The notes under the pieces are model-generated. The model was not told where the DNA came from. It worked only from the letters and a program-made list of their open reading frames with translations, and searched no databases. Shown one piece after another: positions 18,427-26,613 of a stretch of DNA of 64,000 nt. Location of the stretch: positions 1,116,001 to 1,180,000 of the forward strand of contig NZ_CP081149.1 in NCBI RefSeq assembly GCF_019665785.1, in the 5' to 3' direction. The position numbers and the translations under genes are program-made. Position 1 is the stretch's first letter; the number at the start of each line of letters is the position of its first letter. This DNA comes from Deefgea piscis (lineage in GTDB: Bacteria; Pseudomonadota; Gammaproteobacteria; Burkholderiales; Chitinibacteraceae).

Positions 18427-19035
18427 ATGGATATTCTGCAGTTTTTAGTTACGATATTTACCGATTACGGCTATCTCGCTGTATTTACAGTGTTATTAAT
18501 CTGTGGTTTTGGCGTACCAATTCCAGAAGACGTGTCTTTGGTCGCCGGCGGCGTGATTTCTGGGTTGGGTTATGCGAATGTGCACACGATGTTTGCCGTG
18601 GGTATGCTGGGCGTATTGATCGGTGATAGTTGTATGTTTTTAGCGGGCCGTCATTTTGGCGCGCGCTTATTACAACACCGCTATTTTGCGCGCATGATGA
18701 CCCCCGAGCGATATGCTGCGGTACAAGATAAATTTGAACGTTATGGCAATCGCGTGTTGTTTGTTGCCCGCTTTTTACCGGGATTACGTACGCCGATTTA
18801 TCTCACTGCGGGGATGTCGGGGCGTGTTTCTTATTTCCGCTTTTTACTACTGGATGGTTTTGCCGCCTTAATTAGCGTACCGATCTGGGTGTACTTGGGG
18901 TATTACGGTGCGTCCAATCATGAATGGTTAATTAAATGGCTCGGTCGAGGCCAATCGGCGATTATGGTTTTTGTGGCAATTATTGCGGTGATTGTTGCTG
19001 TGTGGTATTTCCGCCATTGTCGTAAACCTAAGTAA
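18427..19035 (+). CDS. DedA-family membrane protein
   Basis: A 202-aa polytopic inner-membrane protein of the DedA/VTT family, whose members act in lipid carrier (undecaprenyl phosphate or phospholipid) recycling and envelope homeostasis. Diagnostic segments are visible: CGFGVPIPEDVSLVAGGV, the VLIGDSCMFLAGRHFGARL stretch, and FVARFLPGLRTPIYLTAG with its conserved arginine. A TTG four codons upstream (18415) is possible, but the ATG at 18427 is preferred. Neither start has a strong ribosome-binding site. It is divergent from lplT and lies 95 bases before alr. Substrate specificity within DedA cannot be read. Confidence 0.88.
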   Translation: MDILQFLVTIFTDYGYLAVFTVLLICGFGVPIPEDVSLVAGGVISGLGYANVHTMFAVGMLGVLIGDSCMFLAGRHFGARLLQHRYFARMMTPERYAAVQDKFERYGNRVLFVARFLPGLRTPIYLTAGMSGRVSYFRFLLLDGFAALISVPIWVYLGYYGASNHEWLIKWLGRGQSAIMVFVAIIAVIVAVWYFRHCRKPK

Positions 19036-19130
19036 TTCGAAGTCGTTCAACAAAAGCTTTTTGCCGCCTTGTCTTGTCATCAAACTTTTGTACGAGTACT
19101 TATTTCTGAATTTCTAATCTTGAAGCCAAT

Positions 19131-20204
19131 ATGTCGCGCCCGATCCAAGCTCGCTTTAATTCACTCGCCTTAGCGCACAATTATCAAATAATTCAGCAAA
19201 GCGCGCCGACTGCGCGCGTTTTTGCGGTGATTAAGGCCAATGCCTACGGGCATGGCGTGCAGCGAGTGGTCGAGGCATTACCCGATGCCGACGGTTTTGC
19301 GATTTTAGAAATCAATGCCGCGATGGATTTGCGACGCATTGGCGTAGAGCAACCTATTTTGCTGTTAGAAGGGGTGTTTAGTGCGGCTGAATTAACGGCA
19401 TGTGCCGAATTTGATTTAGCCATTGCATTGCATTTGCCTTTGCATATTGAATGGTTAGAGCAGGCCCAATTAGCGCGGCCGATTGCGGTTTTTCTTAAGC
19501 TCAATACCGGCATGAATCGTTTGGGATTTGCTGCCGAATCGGCGCCAGCTTGGGCTGAACGCTTGGCGCGCTGCCCCAATGTCGCCAGCGTGACGGTGAT
19601 GACGCACTTTGCGTGTGCTGATGAGCCAAGTAAAGGGATTGATCGCCAATGGCAACGATTTATTGCCGCAACACAATCGTTGGCATTGCCGACATCGTCG
19701 GCTAATTCGGCGGCGATATTTGCTTACCCGCAAACGCATGGCACGTGGGTGCGGCCTGGTCTGGCTCTGTATGGTTCATCGCCGTTTAGTGATCAAACAG
19801 CGGCGAGCTTAGGTTTACAAACGGTGATGTCGCTGTGCTCGGAAGTGATTGGCACGCAAATAGTGGCTGAAGGCGAATCGGTGGGTTATGGGGCGAGTTT
19901 TATTGCCCCTGCGCCAATGAAAATCGGTATTGTGGCCTGCGGTTATGCCGATGGTTACCCACGGCATGCGCCGACGGGGACGCCAGTATGGGTTGCTGGG
20001 CAAAAAACGCGTCTACTCGGACGCGTTTCTATGGATATGCTGTGTATTGATTTAACACCATGGCCCGAGCTCGATGTGGGTAGCCCCGTTGAGTTGTGGG
20101 GAGCGCATTTGCCGATTGATGAGGTCGCGAGCGCTGCGGGTACATTAAGTTATGAATTAATGTGCGCGATTACTGCGCGGGTGCCGGTGTATACACAGCG
20201 CTGA
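19131..20204 (+). CDS. alr: Alanine racemase
   Basis: PLP enzyme interconverting L- and D-alanine for peptidoglycan synthesis. The 357-aa length is that of the family. The PLP-binding lysine is K35 in AVIKANAYGHG, and the second catalytic base is Y253 in SVGYGASF. Also seen are LKLNTGMNRLGF, VRPGLALYG, CGYADGYPRH and the substrate-binding LGRVSMDMLCIDL. It is cytoplasmic, with no signal peptide. Because it is the only racemase here, whether it is the biosynthetic (alr) or catabolic (dadX) isozyme is judged only from the lack of a dadA neighbour. Confidence 0.95.
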   Translation: MSRPIQARFNSLALAHNYQIIQQSAPTARVFAVIKANAYGHGVQRVVEALPDADGFAILEINAAMDLRRIGVEQPILLLEGVFSAAELTACAEFDLAIALHLPLHIEWLEQAQLARPIAVFLKLNTGMNRLGFAAESAPAWAERLARCPNVASVTVMTHFACADEPSKGIDRQWQRFIAATQSLALPTSSANSAAIFAYPQTHGTWVRPGLALYGSSPFSDQTAASLGLQTVMSLCSEVIGTQIVAEGESVGYGASFIAPAPMKIGIVACGYADGYPRHAPTGTPVWVAGQKTRLLGRVSMDMLCIDLTPWPELDVGSPVELWGAHLPIDEVASAAGTLSYELMCAITARVPVYTQR

Positions 20205-20536
20205 ATGACGTATGGCTTTACGGCTAAAAAATGTTTTTTGAATTGCGATATGCAATAAATCGGCATGAAAAAACAGAGTGCTTATCGTTTTGTGTTCAAA
20301 AGTATTAACTCATTCCAAAAAGTTATAAAGCCAATATGCTATTACCGCGAATTTAATGTTTTTGCATTCTATTTTTGGCGAGTGTTGTAATTATAGCTAT
20401 TAAATTATTTTATTTCTGTCGTAGTTTCTCGATTTAAATAAATTCTTCATAAATCAATTCAATTGCCACTCCCCAAGCAGGGGGGCTTCCTTTACAATTA
20501 GTCTGTTTCTTTTAATCCCGCCCTGCAGGTTGAATC
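20205..20536. other. Intergenic region alr-lysC, no gene seen
   Basis: A 332-base AT-rich gap. A short C4/G4 stem lies at about 20471-20484. I looked for the pattern of a lysine riboswitch because lysC follows, and could not find its multi-helix layout or a terminator before the start. A confident promoter was not found. The lysC ribosome-binding site is weak (CAGG, about 9 bases before ATG). Confidence 0.3.
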
Positions 20537-21763
20537 ATGGCATTGATCGTCCAGAAATACGGTGGCACATCGGTGGGTACGACCGACCGAATTAAAAATG
20601 TGGCTCGCCGCGTCGCCAAACATAAAGCACAAGGACACGATATTGTTGTCGTGCTGTCAGCTATGTCTGGTGAAACCAATCGTTTGATTGGCCTCGCTAA
20701 AGAAATGCAAGTCAATCCTGATCCACGCGAGCTCGATGTTATCGTCTCGACCGGTGAGCAGGTTACAATTGGCTTGTTGGTCATGGCTTTGAAAGACATC
20801 GGCATCGATGCGATTTCATATACTGGCGCCCAAGTGAAAATCTTGACCGATAGCGCGCATACCAAAGCACGTATTCAGCATATTGATGATGCCAATATGC
20901 GTGCTGATTTAAGCGCCGGTAAAGTGGTTGTGGTTGCAGGCTTTCAAGGTGTTGATCCTGACGGCAATATCACGACTTTGGGTCGTGGCGGTTCAGACAC
21001 CACCGGTGTGGCTTTAGCGGCAGCATTAAAAGCTGATGAGTGCCAAATCTATACTGACGTGGATGGGGTTTACACCACCGACCCACGCGTGGTGCCAGAA
21101 GCCAAAAAGCTAACAACGATTACTTTTGAAGAAATGCTGGAAATGGCCAGCTTAGGTTCAAAAGTATTGCAAATTCGCTCTGTTGAATTTGCTGGTAAAT
21201 ATAATGTGAAATTGCGCGTGTTGTCTTCCTTCCAAGAAGAAGGTGAGGGCACGCTGATTACCTTCGAGGAAGACTCTACCGTGGAAAAACCAGTCATCTC
21301 CGGCATCGCCTTTAATCGTGACGAAGCCCGTGTCAACGTTATTGGTGTTCCTGATAAGCCCGGTATCGCTTACCAAATCTTGGGCCCAGTGGCCGATGCC
21401 AATATTGATGTCGACATGATTATCCAAAATGTCGGTCAAGACGGCACAACGGATTTCTCGTTTACTGTTCCTAAAGGTGAGCTAGCGCGTACGATTAAGG
21501 TTCTGGAAGGCGTGCAAAGCCATATCGGTGGTAAATCGGTATCGGGCGACGACAAAATCTGTAAAGTGTCTATCGTTGGCGTGGGAATGCGCTCACACGT
21601 TGGTGTTGCATCAACCATGTTCCGCACCTTGGCTGAAGAAGGCATCAATATTCAAATGATTTCGACGTCTGAAATCAAAATTTCTGTCGTTTTAGACGAG
21701 AAATACTTGGAATTGGCCGTTCGTGTATTGCATAAAGCGTTTGGTTTAGACCGTACGGTGTAA
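20537..21763 (+). CDS. lysC: Aspartate kinase
   Basis: Catalyses phosphorylation of aspartate, the first step to lysine, threonine, methionine and diaminopimelate. The 408-aa length and layout match the class with an N-terminal kinase domain and two C-terminal ACT domains. Seen: KYGGTS at 7-12, [47 protein letters not shown] and [14 protein letters not shown] regions include [23 protein letters not shown] and [19 protein letters not shown] stretches. Feedback control by Lys/Thr is expected for this class. It sits alone, followed by the tRNA cluster. Confidence 0.96.
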   Translation: MALIVQKYGGTSVGTTDRIKNVARRVAKHKAQGHDIVVVLSAMSGETNRLIGLAKEMQVNPDPRELDVIVSTGEQVTIGLLVMALKDIGIDAISYTGAQVKILTDSAHTKARIQHIDDANMRADLSAGKVVVVAGFQGVDPDGNITTLGRGGSDTTGVALAAALKADECQIYTDVDGVYTTDPRVVPEAKKLTTITFEEMLEMASLGSKVLQIRSVEFAGKYNVKLRVLSSFQEEGEGTLITFEEDSTVEKPVISGIAFNRDEARVNVIGVPDKPGIAYQILGPVADANIDVDMIIQNVGQDGTTDFSFTVPKGELARTIKVLEGVQSHIGGKSVSGDDKICKVSIVGVGMRSHVGVASTMFRTLAEEGINIQMISTSEIKISVVLDEKYLELAVRVLHKAFGLDRTV

Positions 21764-21898
21764 TTTAAGCGCTGATAAAGTGTTGCTTTGCGCTGCGCCA
21801 TTTAAAAATGTCGTTTCAGGCTAAAAAATACACTTGTTGTAAAATCAGTAGCTTACGTAGTTAATCGACATTTCATCAGAAATTTTCAATTAGAAGTG

Positions 21899-21927
21899 TT
21901 GACGGAGGCCGATAGTGTGTATATTAT
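21899..21927 (+). promoter_or_regulatory. Promoter of the tRNA cluster
   Basis: TTGACG at 21899-21904 and TATTAT at 21922-21927 are separated by 17 bases, a near-consensus sigma-70 promoter. It ends 15 bases before tRNA-Ser. It is the clearest housekeeping promoter in the window and would serve all five tRNAs. Confidence 0.75.
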
Positions 21928-21942
21928 TCGGTCTCCCTGAAC

Positions 21943-22034
21943 GGAGATGTGGATGAGTGGCTGAAATCACCGCCCTGCTAAGGCGACATACGGGGTAACC
22001 TGTATCGAGGGTTCGAATCCCTCCGTCTCCGCCA
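21943..22034 (+). tRNA. tRNA-Ser (GCU anticodon)
   Basis: A 92-base class II tRNA. The acceptor GGAGATG pairs with CGTCTCC, and the 3' CCA is encoded. The anticodon loop CTGCTAA gives GCU (codons AGC/AGU). The long variable arm ATACGGGGTAACCTGTAT and the T-loop GGTTCGAATC confirm serine type. First gene of the cluster, directly behind a strong promoter. Confidence 0.96.
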
Positions 22035-22054
22035 GGATCTTTAAGTTGTACAGT

Positions 22055-22131
22055 GCGCCCGTAGCTCAGTTGGATAGAGTATCTGGCTACGAACCAGAGG
22101 GTCGGGCGTTCGAATCGCTCCGGGCGCACCA
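22055..22131 (+). tRNA. tRNA-Arg (ACG anticodon), copy 1
   Basis: A 77-base tRNA with acceptor GCGCCCG/CGGGCGC, D-loop AGCTCAGTTGGATAGAG, anticodon loop CTACGAA (ACG, read as ICG) and encoded CCA. Identical to the copy at 22267-22343, including a preceding ACAGT, which suggests a local duplication. Confidence 0.97.
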
Positions 22132-22152
22132 ACACTTAAAGCGTTTTACCGA

Positions 22153-22228
22153 GTCTCCATCGTCTAGAGGCCTAGGACACTGCCCTTTCACGGCGGCGAC
22201 CGGGGTTCGAATCCCCGTGGAGACGCCA
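22153..22228 (+). tRNA. tRNA-Glu (UUC anticodon), copy 1
   Basis: A 76-base tRNA with acceptor GTCTCCA/TGGAGAC, D-arm CGTCTAGAGGCCTAGGACA, anticodon loop CTTTCAC (UUC), T-loop GGTTCGAATCC and encoded CCA. It differs from the second Glu tRNA at several acceptor and D-arm positions. Confidence 0.97.
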
Positions 22229-22266
22229 ACTGTCGAGTTGGTGAGTTTTAAAGTTTGAAATACAGT

Positions 22267-22343
22267 GCGCCCGTAGCTCAGTTGGATAGAGTATCTGGCT
22301 ACGAACCAGAGGGTCGGGCGTTCGAATCGCTCCGGGCGCACCA
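22267..22343 (+). tRNA. tRNA-Arg (ACG anticodon), copy 2
   Basis: Base-for-base identical to the tRNA-Arg at 22055-22131, again preceded by ACAGT. It is the second half of an (Arg-Glu) x2 arrangement. Confidence 0.97.
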
Positions 22344-22410
22344 ATTTCTTACTATTGCATTAAATGCATTTTTGATCAAATTTTTTAAATTGAACTTAAA
22401 TTGCAACACA

Positions 22411-22485
22411 GTCCCTATAGTTTAGCGGTTAGAACACTGCCCTTTCACGGCGGCGGCCGGGGTTCGATTCCCCGTGGGGACGCCA
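22411..22485 (+). tRNA. tRNA-Glu (UUC anticodon), copy 2 (diverged)
   Basis: A 75-base tRNA with acceptor GTCCCTA/TGGGGAC and anticodon loop CTTTCAC. The anticodon arm equals copy 1. The D-arm (TAGTTTAGCGGTTAGAACA) and the acceptor differ, so the two Glu isoacceptors are not a recent copy of each other. Confidence 0.96.
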
Positions 22486-22500
22486 AAATTCGAATGAATA

Positions 22501-22532
22501 ACGACTTAAGCGCGAGCTAAGTCGTTTTTTAT
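22501..22532 (+). terminator. Rho-independent terminator of the tRNA cluster
   Basis: ACGACTTA (22501-22508) pairs with TAAGTCGT (22518-22525), and T6 follows. It lies 16 bases after the last tRNA. Confidence 0.85.
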
Positions 22533-22771
22533 TGCCTGTCACTTTGGCCACGCGAGGATTTTGCTGTCAGACATCGTTAATCGATGTCTTTTGCCTGCCT
22601 TGCCTATCAAATCAATACGATCCAATCAACTCAAACCGTGTACTCGCAAAGCCTATCTTACAATTTGATGATTTTTTGCGACGCTACGTGCTAATTCAAT
22701 CTAGCTACGCTGTCAGCTGGGTTTAAATCAGGTACATTACGCGAGATTAAATCAAGAATAAGGATGAGACA

Positions 22772-23095
22772 GTGAAAAAGAATAATCTAGTGCTAGCGAG
22801 TTTGCTGTGTTTGGGTTTGATCGCTTGTGGTGATCAGCCTGCTGCGACGCAAGTTGACGCCAATTCGGTTGATCCAAAATATCAAAATCCATTATTAAAC
22901 ATCGATCCAGCGCAATTTAGCGCGGTGCTCGGTGAATGTGGCAAAGTGCTCTATGCCGCTTCAGTGCCGACCGATGAGACCTGTCGCAACGATGTGAAAG
23001 CCAGAGCCGCTAAGCAAGGCATTATGCTCACTGATACGCATTTGAATGAGCCCTTGGTGCATGATCGTTATCAATACAGCACGCGAGCGCAGTAA
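22772..23095 (+). CDS. Small lipoprotein, unknown function
   Basis: A 107-aa protein I do not recognise. A lipoprotein signal peptide is clear: MKKNN, a hydrophobic stretch, then LGLIAC with the lipidated cysteine at residue 19. The mature part is hydrophilic with a cysteine pair (about residues 54 and 71: GECGK, ETCRN) that could form a disulfide in the periplasm. The GTG start at 22772 is set by AAGGATGAG just upstream. It stands alone between two terminators. Confidence 0.75.
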   Translation: MKKNNLVLASLLCLGLIACGDQPAATQVDANSVDPKYQNPLLNIDPAQFSAVLGECGKVLYAASVPTDETCRNDVKARAAKQGIMLTDTHLNEPLVHDRYQYSTRAQ

Positions 23096-23120
23096 GTTTA
23101 GTGCCTGCAGTAGTTCTCGA

Positions 23121-23159
23121 AAAAAAGGGTGCAGTTCTTGATGAACTGCACCCTTTTTT
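23121..23159. terminator. Bidirectional terminator
   Basis: AAAAAAGGGTGCAGTTC pairs with GAACTGCACCCTTTTTT across the loop TTGAT, a perfect 17-bp stem with A- and T-runs on both sides. It can end the lipoprotein gene (+) and the heme-breakdown operon (-) alike. Confidence 0.92.
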
Positions 23160-23218
23160 AATTCCTAAGATCAAAGCTGCGAGCTTAATCTACTGTTATC
23201 TGCCATCCGTTAGATGGT

Positions 23219-23863
23219 TTATTTTTTGCCTAAAACGGTAATTGTTTTTCGGCTGTTATCTGAGCATAAAGCCAGCGCTAGCAAGGCCTGCGCGGCATCG
23301 GCGCGGGGTAAATAATCGCAACTGTCTTGCGCTGCTGTGGTGTCGTCCTCAATCACATACTGGCCTGTGGCCGCTTGATGTGTGAGCCCGCCTGGGCGAA
23401 CAATCAGCCAATCTAACTGAGTGTGACGTAAATGTTGTTCGGCGCGGGTTTTTGCTTGCAGCGCTTGGCCTAATGCCGCGTGCGCTGCTGGCGATAAACG
23501 AGACCATTGTTCATCGCAGCCCAAAGACGTAAGCAAAACAAACCGACATGGATGACTGACTTGCTGAGCGGCATCAATGGCATTGATATTGCCAATGTCG
23601 TCCACTCGGCGACCTTCGGCGTTTTTGCCGCCAAGTAGGCTGATTAACAGGGGCGCGGCGGCCGCTGCAATGGCGTTTTGGCAATCGTTCACATTAAACG
23701 CATCGCCTTGCAAAATGGTCACGCCGGCAGCCGTCAGTGCCGAGGTATCGCGACCCGCTCGTACCATGCACGCGACGCGCAATCCTTGACTGCGGGCGTG
23801 GTGCACTAAATGCAAGCCGGTATTGGCTGCGCCGCCAAAAATCAATAAATCGTGTTGCGTCAT
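23219..23863 (-). CDS. chuY: ChuY-like NAD(P)H-dependent reductase (anaerobic heme degradation)
   Basis: A 214-aa single-domain Rossmann protein of the atypical short-chain dehydrogenase/biliverdin-reductase-B group. The dinucleotide-binding motif FGGAANTG is at the N-terminus, followed by VACMVRAGRDTSAL and the conserved LIVRPGGLT. In E. coli O157:H7 the protein with this position and fold, ChuY, reduces anaerobilin made by ChuW. Here the gene overlaps hutX by 4 bases (ATGA) and is third in hutW-hutX-chuY. That context, more than the sequence alone, gives the assignment. Otherwise it would be a generic NAD(P)-binding protein. Confidence 0.8.
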   Translation of the reverse strand: MTQHDLLIFGGAANTGLHLVHHARSQGLRVACMVRAGRDTSALTAAGVTILQGDAFNVNDCQNAIAAAAAPLLISLLGGKNAEGRRVDDIGNINAIDAAQQVSHPCRFVLLTSLGCDEQWSRLSPAAHAALGQALQAKTRAEQHLRHTQLDWLIVRPGGLTHQAATGQYVIEDDTTAAQDSCDYLPRADAAQALLALALCSDNSRKTITVLGKK

Positions 23864-24384
23864 TGTGCCTCGCTCTGCTGCGCGGCAAATTGGCGTAATG
23901 CATCGAGTTGATCTTGGCGCAACTCGCCTGCTTCATCGCGGCCAACAAAGATTTTAAACATCGGATCACCCCTTAAATTGCAAAAAATCAAGCAAGCCGT
24001 TGGCTTATTCATAAACGGGCGCTCAATCCAATAAATGGCACTGCATTGGCTAAAGCGCAAATGGCCGTGTAGACCGGTACTGCCTTGCCAATTGTAAAAA
24101 CCGTGGCTGACTTCACCGTAGGGCAGGGGGCCGGTAAATTCTAAAATGGCGTCATTGCTATTGCTAATCACCGTAACGCTGCTTTGCCAAGCATGCATCA
24201 GGTCTAAAAGCGGGACAAACTGGCTGCCAGCGATTTTTTGCCACAGGGTGTTGGGTAGGCATTCGATCACGGTTTGTAATGGGCAATCTAAGCTCGTTGC
24301 CAATTGCTCGAGCACTACGCCTGGATTTTTGGCTAGGCGGCTTTGTAGGGCGGTAATTTGTTCGGCAGTTAAAGTGGGGTTCAT
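23860..24384 (-). CDS. hutX: Heme utilization protein HutX/ChuX
   Basis: Cytosolic heme-binding carrier of the ChuX/HutX family, thought to hand heme to or from degrading enzymes. The 174-aa product starts MNPTLTAEQ at 24384, behind GGAG; a longer reading frame overlapping hutW is not needed. Family marks are VSHGFYNWQGSTGLHGHLRF, the IYWIERPFMNKPTACLIF stretch and GDPMFKIFVGRDEAGEL near the C-terminus. It follows hutW by 17 bases and overlaps chuY by 4, forming a compact unit. Confidence 0.9.
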   Translation of the reverse strand: MNPTLTAEQITALQSRLAKNPGVVLEQLATSLDCPLQTVIECLPNTLWQKIAGSQFVPLLDLMHAWQSSVTVISNSNDAILEFTGPLPYGEVSHGFYNWQGSTGLHGHLRFSQCSAIYWIERPFMNKPTACLIFCNLRGDPMFKIFVGRDEAGELRQDQLDALRQFAAQQSEAQ

Positions 24385-24401
24385 GGTGGCTCCAGACAGC
24401 A

Positions 24402-25670
24402 TTAAAGTAATACAGCAAGTTCGCGGGTGAGGGTGGGTGACCAGAATCGGCCAGCAATGCTCAGTGCCGCGTGTTGACCATCGATGCTCAGTAAACCTGT
24501 GGCTTGCCACTCATTGATTTTTTCCAGCGCAGCGGGGTAGGCGGCGAGTCGTTCGAGTGACAAGCTGCCACGATCAAGTTCACCCTGAATTTGGCCAAAA
24601 AGACGCTTTTTATCGCTCACGCTGGCGATATAGCTCAAGGGCTTATTGGTGCTGGCTAAATAAGCCGCTAATTCGCCCTGTACTTGATAGCTCAAGCCAG
24701 AGTGGCAGCCGCCCGCGCCTGAACCAAAGGCGAGGCAATCGTGGCCGGTTTTAATCGCGCTGTTATAGCGATTGCGCTCGTTTTTTTGCGGATTGGCAAA
24801 ATGACTATTACTCACTTGTACCCAACCGGCGGCCTGCATTTTATGCACGGCGTAGGCGTATTGACGCGCTTGTGTCGCCAAATCAGGCAAGGGTTTGAGC
24901 GCGCCTTTTTCTATCATTCGATTGATTGGCAAAGAAGGAAAAGCGTTAAACGCATAAATATCTAGCCCTGATAGCCCTAACGACAAAGCCACATCCAGAT
25001 CGTGTGCCCATTTTTCATCGTCTTGCCCGGGTAGGCCGAGCATTAAATCGGCCACGATGACGGCATCGCAGTCTTGGCATAAAGCACGCAAATAATCAGC
25101 AGCGGCGTCACCGCTATGATGGCGGCCTAGGCGGCGGCGCAGTTGGCTATCAAAACTTTGCACGCCAATTGAAATCCGATTGGCACCTGCCGCGAGGCAA
25201 GCGTTGACTTTATCGCGGTCAAAATGCGAAATTCGCCCTTCAATGGTGATTTCGCAATCGTCAGTTAGCGGTAAATACTGCCGAGCAGCAGCCAATAGGC
25301 GGGCTAAATCAGTCGCAGCCAATGCCGTTGGCGTGCCACCGCCAAAATACACAGCTTGAATACTGCCGCCAGCAGGACGGCTGCTGGCGTCTTGGGCGAG
25401 CTCGGCAATGAGTCGATCGACATAGGGTGCGCCGTGTTTTTCTTGCCATGCATTGCGATAAAAACCGCAAAAAACGCAGTGATTGGCACAAAACGGAATA
25501 TGAAAATAAGCCAAAGCGCCGTCGCGAATAGTCGCTTGTGTCAGCGTGGCTTGCATTTGCTGCCATTGCTCGCTGGCAATCGGATTAGCACCCCACATCG
25601 GCATCAGTGCTTTGCGCTCTTTAAATGCATCGGGGAGTACGTCGTTTGGGTGGTGTAGGGCGAGAGTCAT
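24402..25670 (-). CDS. hutW: Radical SAM heme-degrading methyltransferase HutW/ChuW
   Basis: Opens the heme ring without oxygen and releases iron (ChuW makes the tetrapyrrole anaerobilin). The 422-aa protein belongs to the HemN-like radical SAM family. The 4Fe-4S ligands are C61, C65 and C68 in the CANHCVFCGF segment. Also present are QAVYFGGGTPTAL, the GRISHFDRDKV segment, ISIGVQSFDSQLRRRLGR and DLMLGLPGQ. Length and the hutX/chuY neighbours separate it from coproporphyrinogen dehydrogenase HemN. A strong Fur box lies 18-36 bases upstream of the start, so expression should rise when iron is low. Confidence 0.9.
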   Translation of the reverse strand: MTLALHHPNDVLPDAFKERKALMPMWGANPIASEQWQQMQATLTQATIRDGALAYFHIPFCANHCVFCGFYRNAWQEKHGAPYVDRLIAELAQDASSRPAGGSIQAVYFGGGTPTALAATDLARLLAAARQYLPLTDDCEITIEGRISHFDRDKVNACLAAGANRISIGVQSFDSQLRRRLGRHHSGDAAADYLRALCQDCDAVIVADLMLGLPGQDDEKWAHDLDVALSLGLSGLDIYAFNAFPSLPINRMIEKGALKPLPDLATQARQYAYAVHKMQAAGWVQVSNSHFANPQKNERNRYNSAIKTGHDCLAFGSGAGGCHSGLSYQVQGELAAYLASTNKPLSYIASVSDKKRLFGQIQGELDRGSLSLERLAAYPAALEKINEWQATGLLSIDGQHAALSIAGRFWSPTLTRELAVLL

Positions 25671-25687
25671 GGTTATTTTCTAAATAT

Positions 25688-25706
25688 TAATGATATTCAT
25701 TATCAT
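25688..25706. promoter_or_regulatory. Fur box upstream of hutW
   Basis: TAATGATATTCATTATCAT closely matches the 19-base Fur consensus of inverted GATAAT repeats, with only a few mismatches. It lies just upstream of hutW, between it and hmuV, and marks the start of a separate iron-regulated unit hutW-hutX-chuY. Confidence 0.85.
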
Positions 25707-25816
25707 TTGAATTGCGTTAAAATTTCTGATGTAAATCAATTCAAAGCGCATCAAGTTGGCTCAATTGCTCTGGGTTGCTGTGTAACTGGGGTCGGTGGGT
25801 ACTGCTGCTGTTTTGA

Positions 25817-26605
25817 TTAGCAGTCAAACAATACCAATGGTCGACGTTGATCTTGTGGATGGGCAATCACGGTGGCGGCCAGTTGATACGTTTGCTGTAA
25901 ATGATCCGGAGTTAAAACATCGCTGGGTATACCGCTGGCGATAATGCTGCCCTTGGCGAGCATGGCAATACGGCTGCAATAGCGCGCAGCCAAATTTACA
26001 TCATGCAAGACAGCAACCACCGCAATACCGGCTTCTTGCGCCAGTTCTTGCGCCGCAGCCAATAAGCCATGTTGATGCAGCGGATCCAAACTCGACGTGG
26101 GTTCATCTAGCAACACACAGCGATATTCCCCTGCTTGTTGCGCTGCCAAGGCTTGTACTAAAACGCGGGCAAATTGCACGCGCTGCTGCTCGCCGCCCGA
26201 TAAAGTCGGGTAGCGCCGCCCTGTGAGGTGGCTAACATCGGCCCATTGCTGCGCCGCCTGAATCACCTCGGCAACGGCCGAGGGCGACAATTCGGCAAAT
26301 GGATACGCACCCATAGCAATCACTTCATCGACCGATAAATTAAACCCTAGCCCGGGATTTTGCGGCAACACGGCGCGAACGCGCGCCAATTGCGAATTGG
26401 CTAATTCACGCAAATCTTGCCCAGCCCAGCGCACATGGCCATGCTGGGGCGTTAGCTCGCCAGCGAGTAAAGACAATAGCGTGGATTTACCTGCGCCATT
26501 GGCCCCCAGAATGGCGGTAAATTCTCCAGCAGGAATCGCCAGTGACACTTGATTTAAAATCGGCCGATGGCAGCGCGAAAAAGAGACTTGATCGAGAGTT
26601 AACAT
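25817..26605 (-). CDS. hmuV: Heme ABC transporter ATP-binding protein HmuV
   Basis: ATPase that powers heme import through HmuU. The 262-aa protein has Walker A (GANGAGKST, residues 34-42), a Q-loop (AVLPQNP), signature LSGGEQQRVQFARVL, Walker B (CVLLDEPTSSLD) and switch histidine (AVLHDVN). Its FecE/HmuV-like sequence and position after hmuU support heme or siderophore import. It is the last gene of the receptor-hmuSTUV run, 8 bases after hmuU. Confidence 0.92.
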   Translation of the reverse strand: MLTLDQVSFSRCHRPILNQVSLAIPAGEFTAILGANGAGKSTLLSLLAGELTPQHGHVRWAGQDLRELANSQLARVRAVLPQNPGLGFNLSVDEVIAMGAYPFAELSPSAVAEVIQAAQQWADVSHLTGRRYPTLSGGEQQRVQFARVLVQALAAQQAGEYRCVLLDEPTSSLDPLHQHGLLAAAQELAQEAGIAVVAVLHDVNLAARYCSRIAMLAKGSIIASGIPSDVLTPDHLQQTYQLAATVIAHPQDQRRPLVLFDC

Positions 26606-26613
26606 AAATCAAC

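Noticed and set aside
20205..20536. Possible lysine riboswitch before lysC
   Set aside because: The multi-helix layout and a terminator or ribosome-binding-site sequestering stem could not be found.
24385..24510. Longer N-terminus for HutX overlapping hutW
   Set aside because: The extension (MASHRFTEHRW...) is not HutX-like, and GGAG precedes the inner ATG at 24384.
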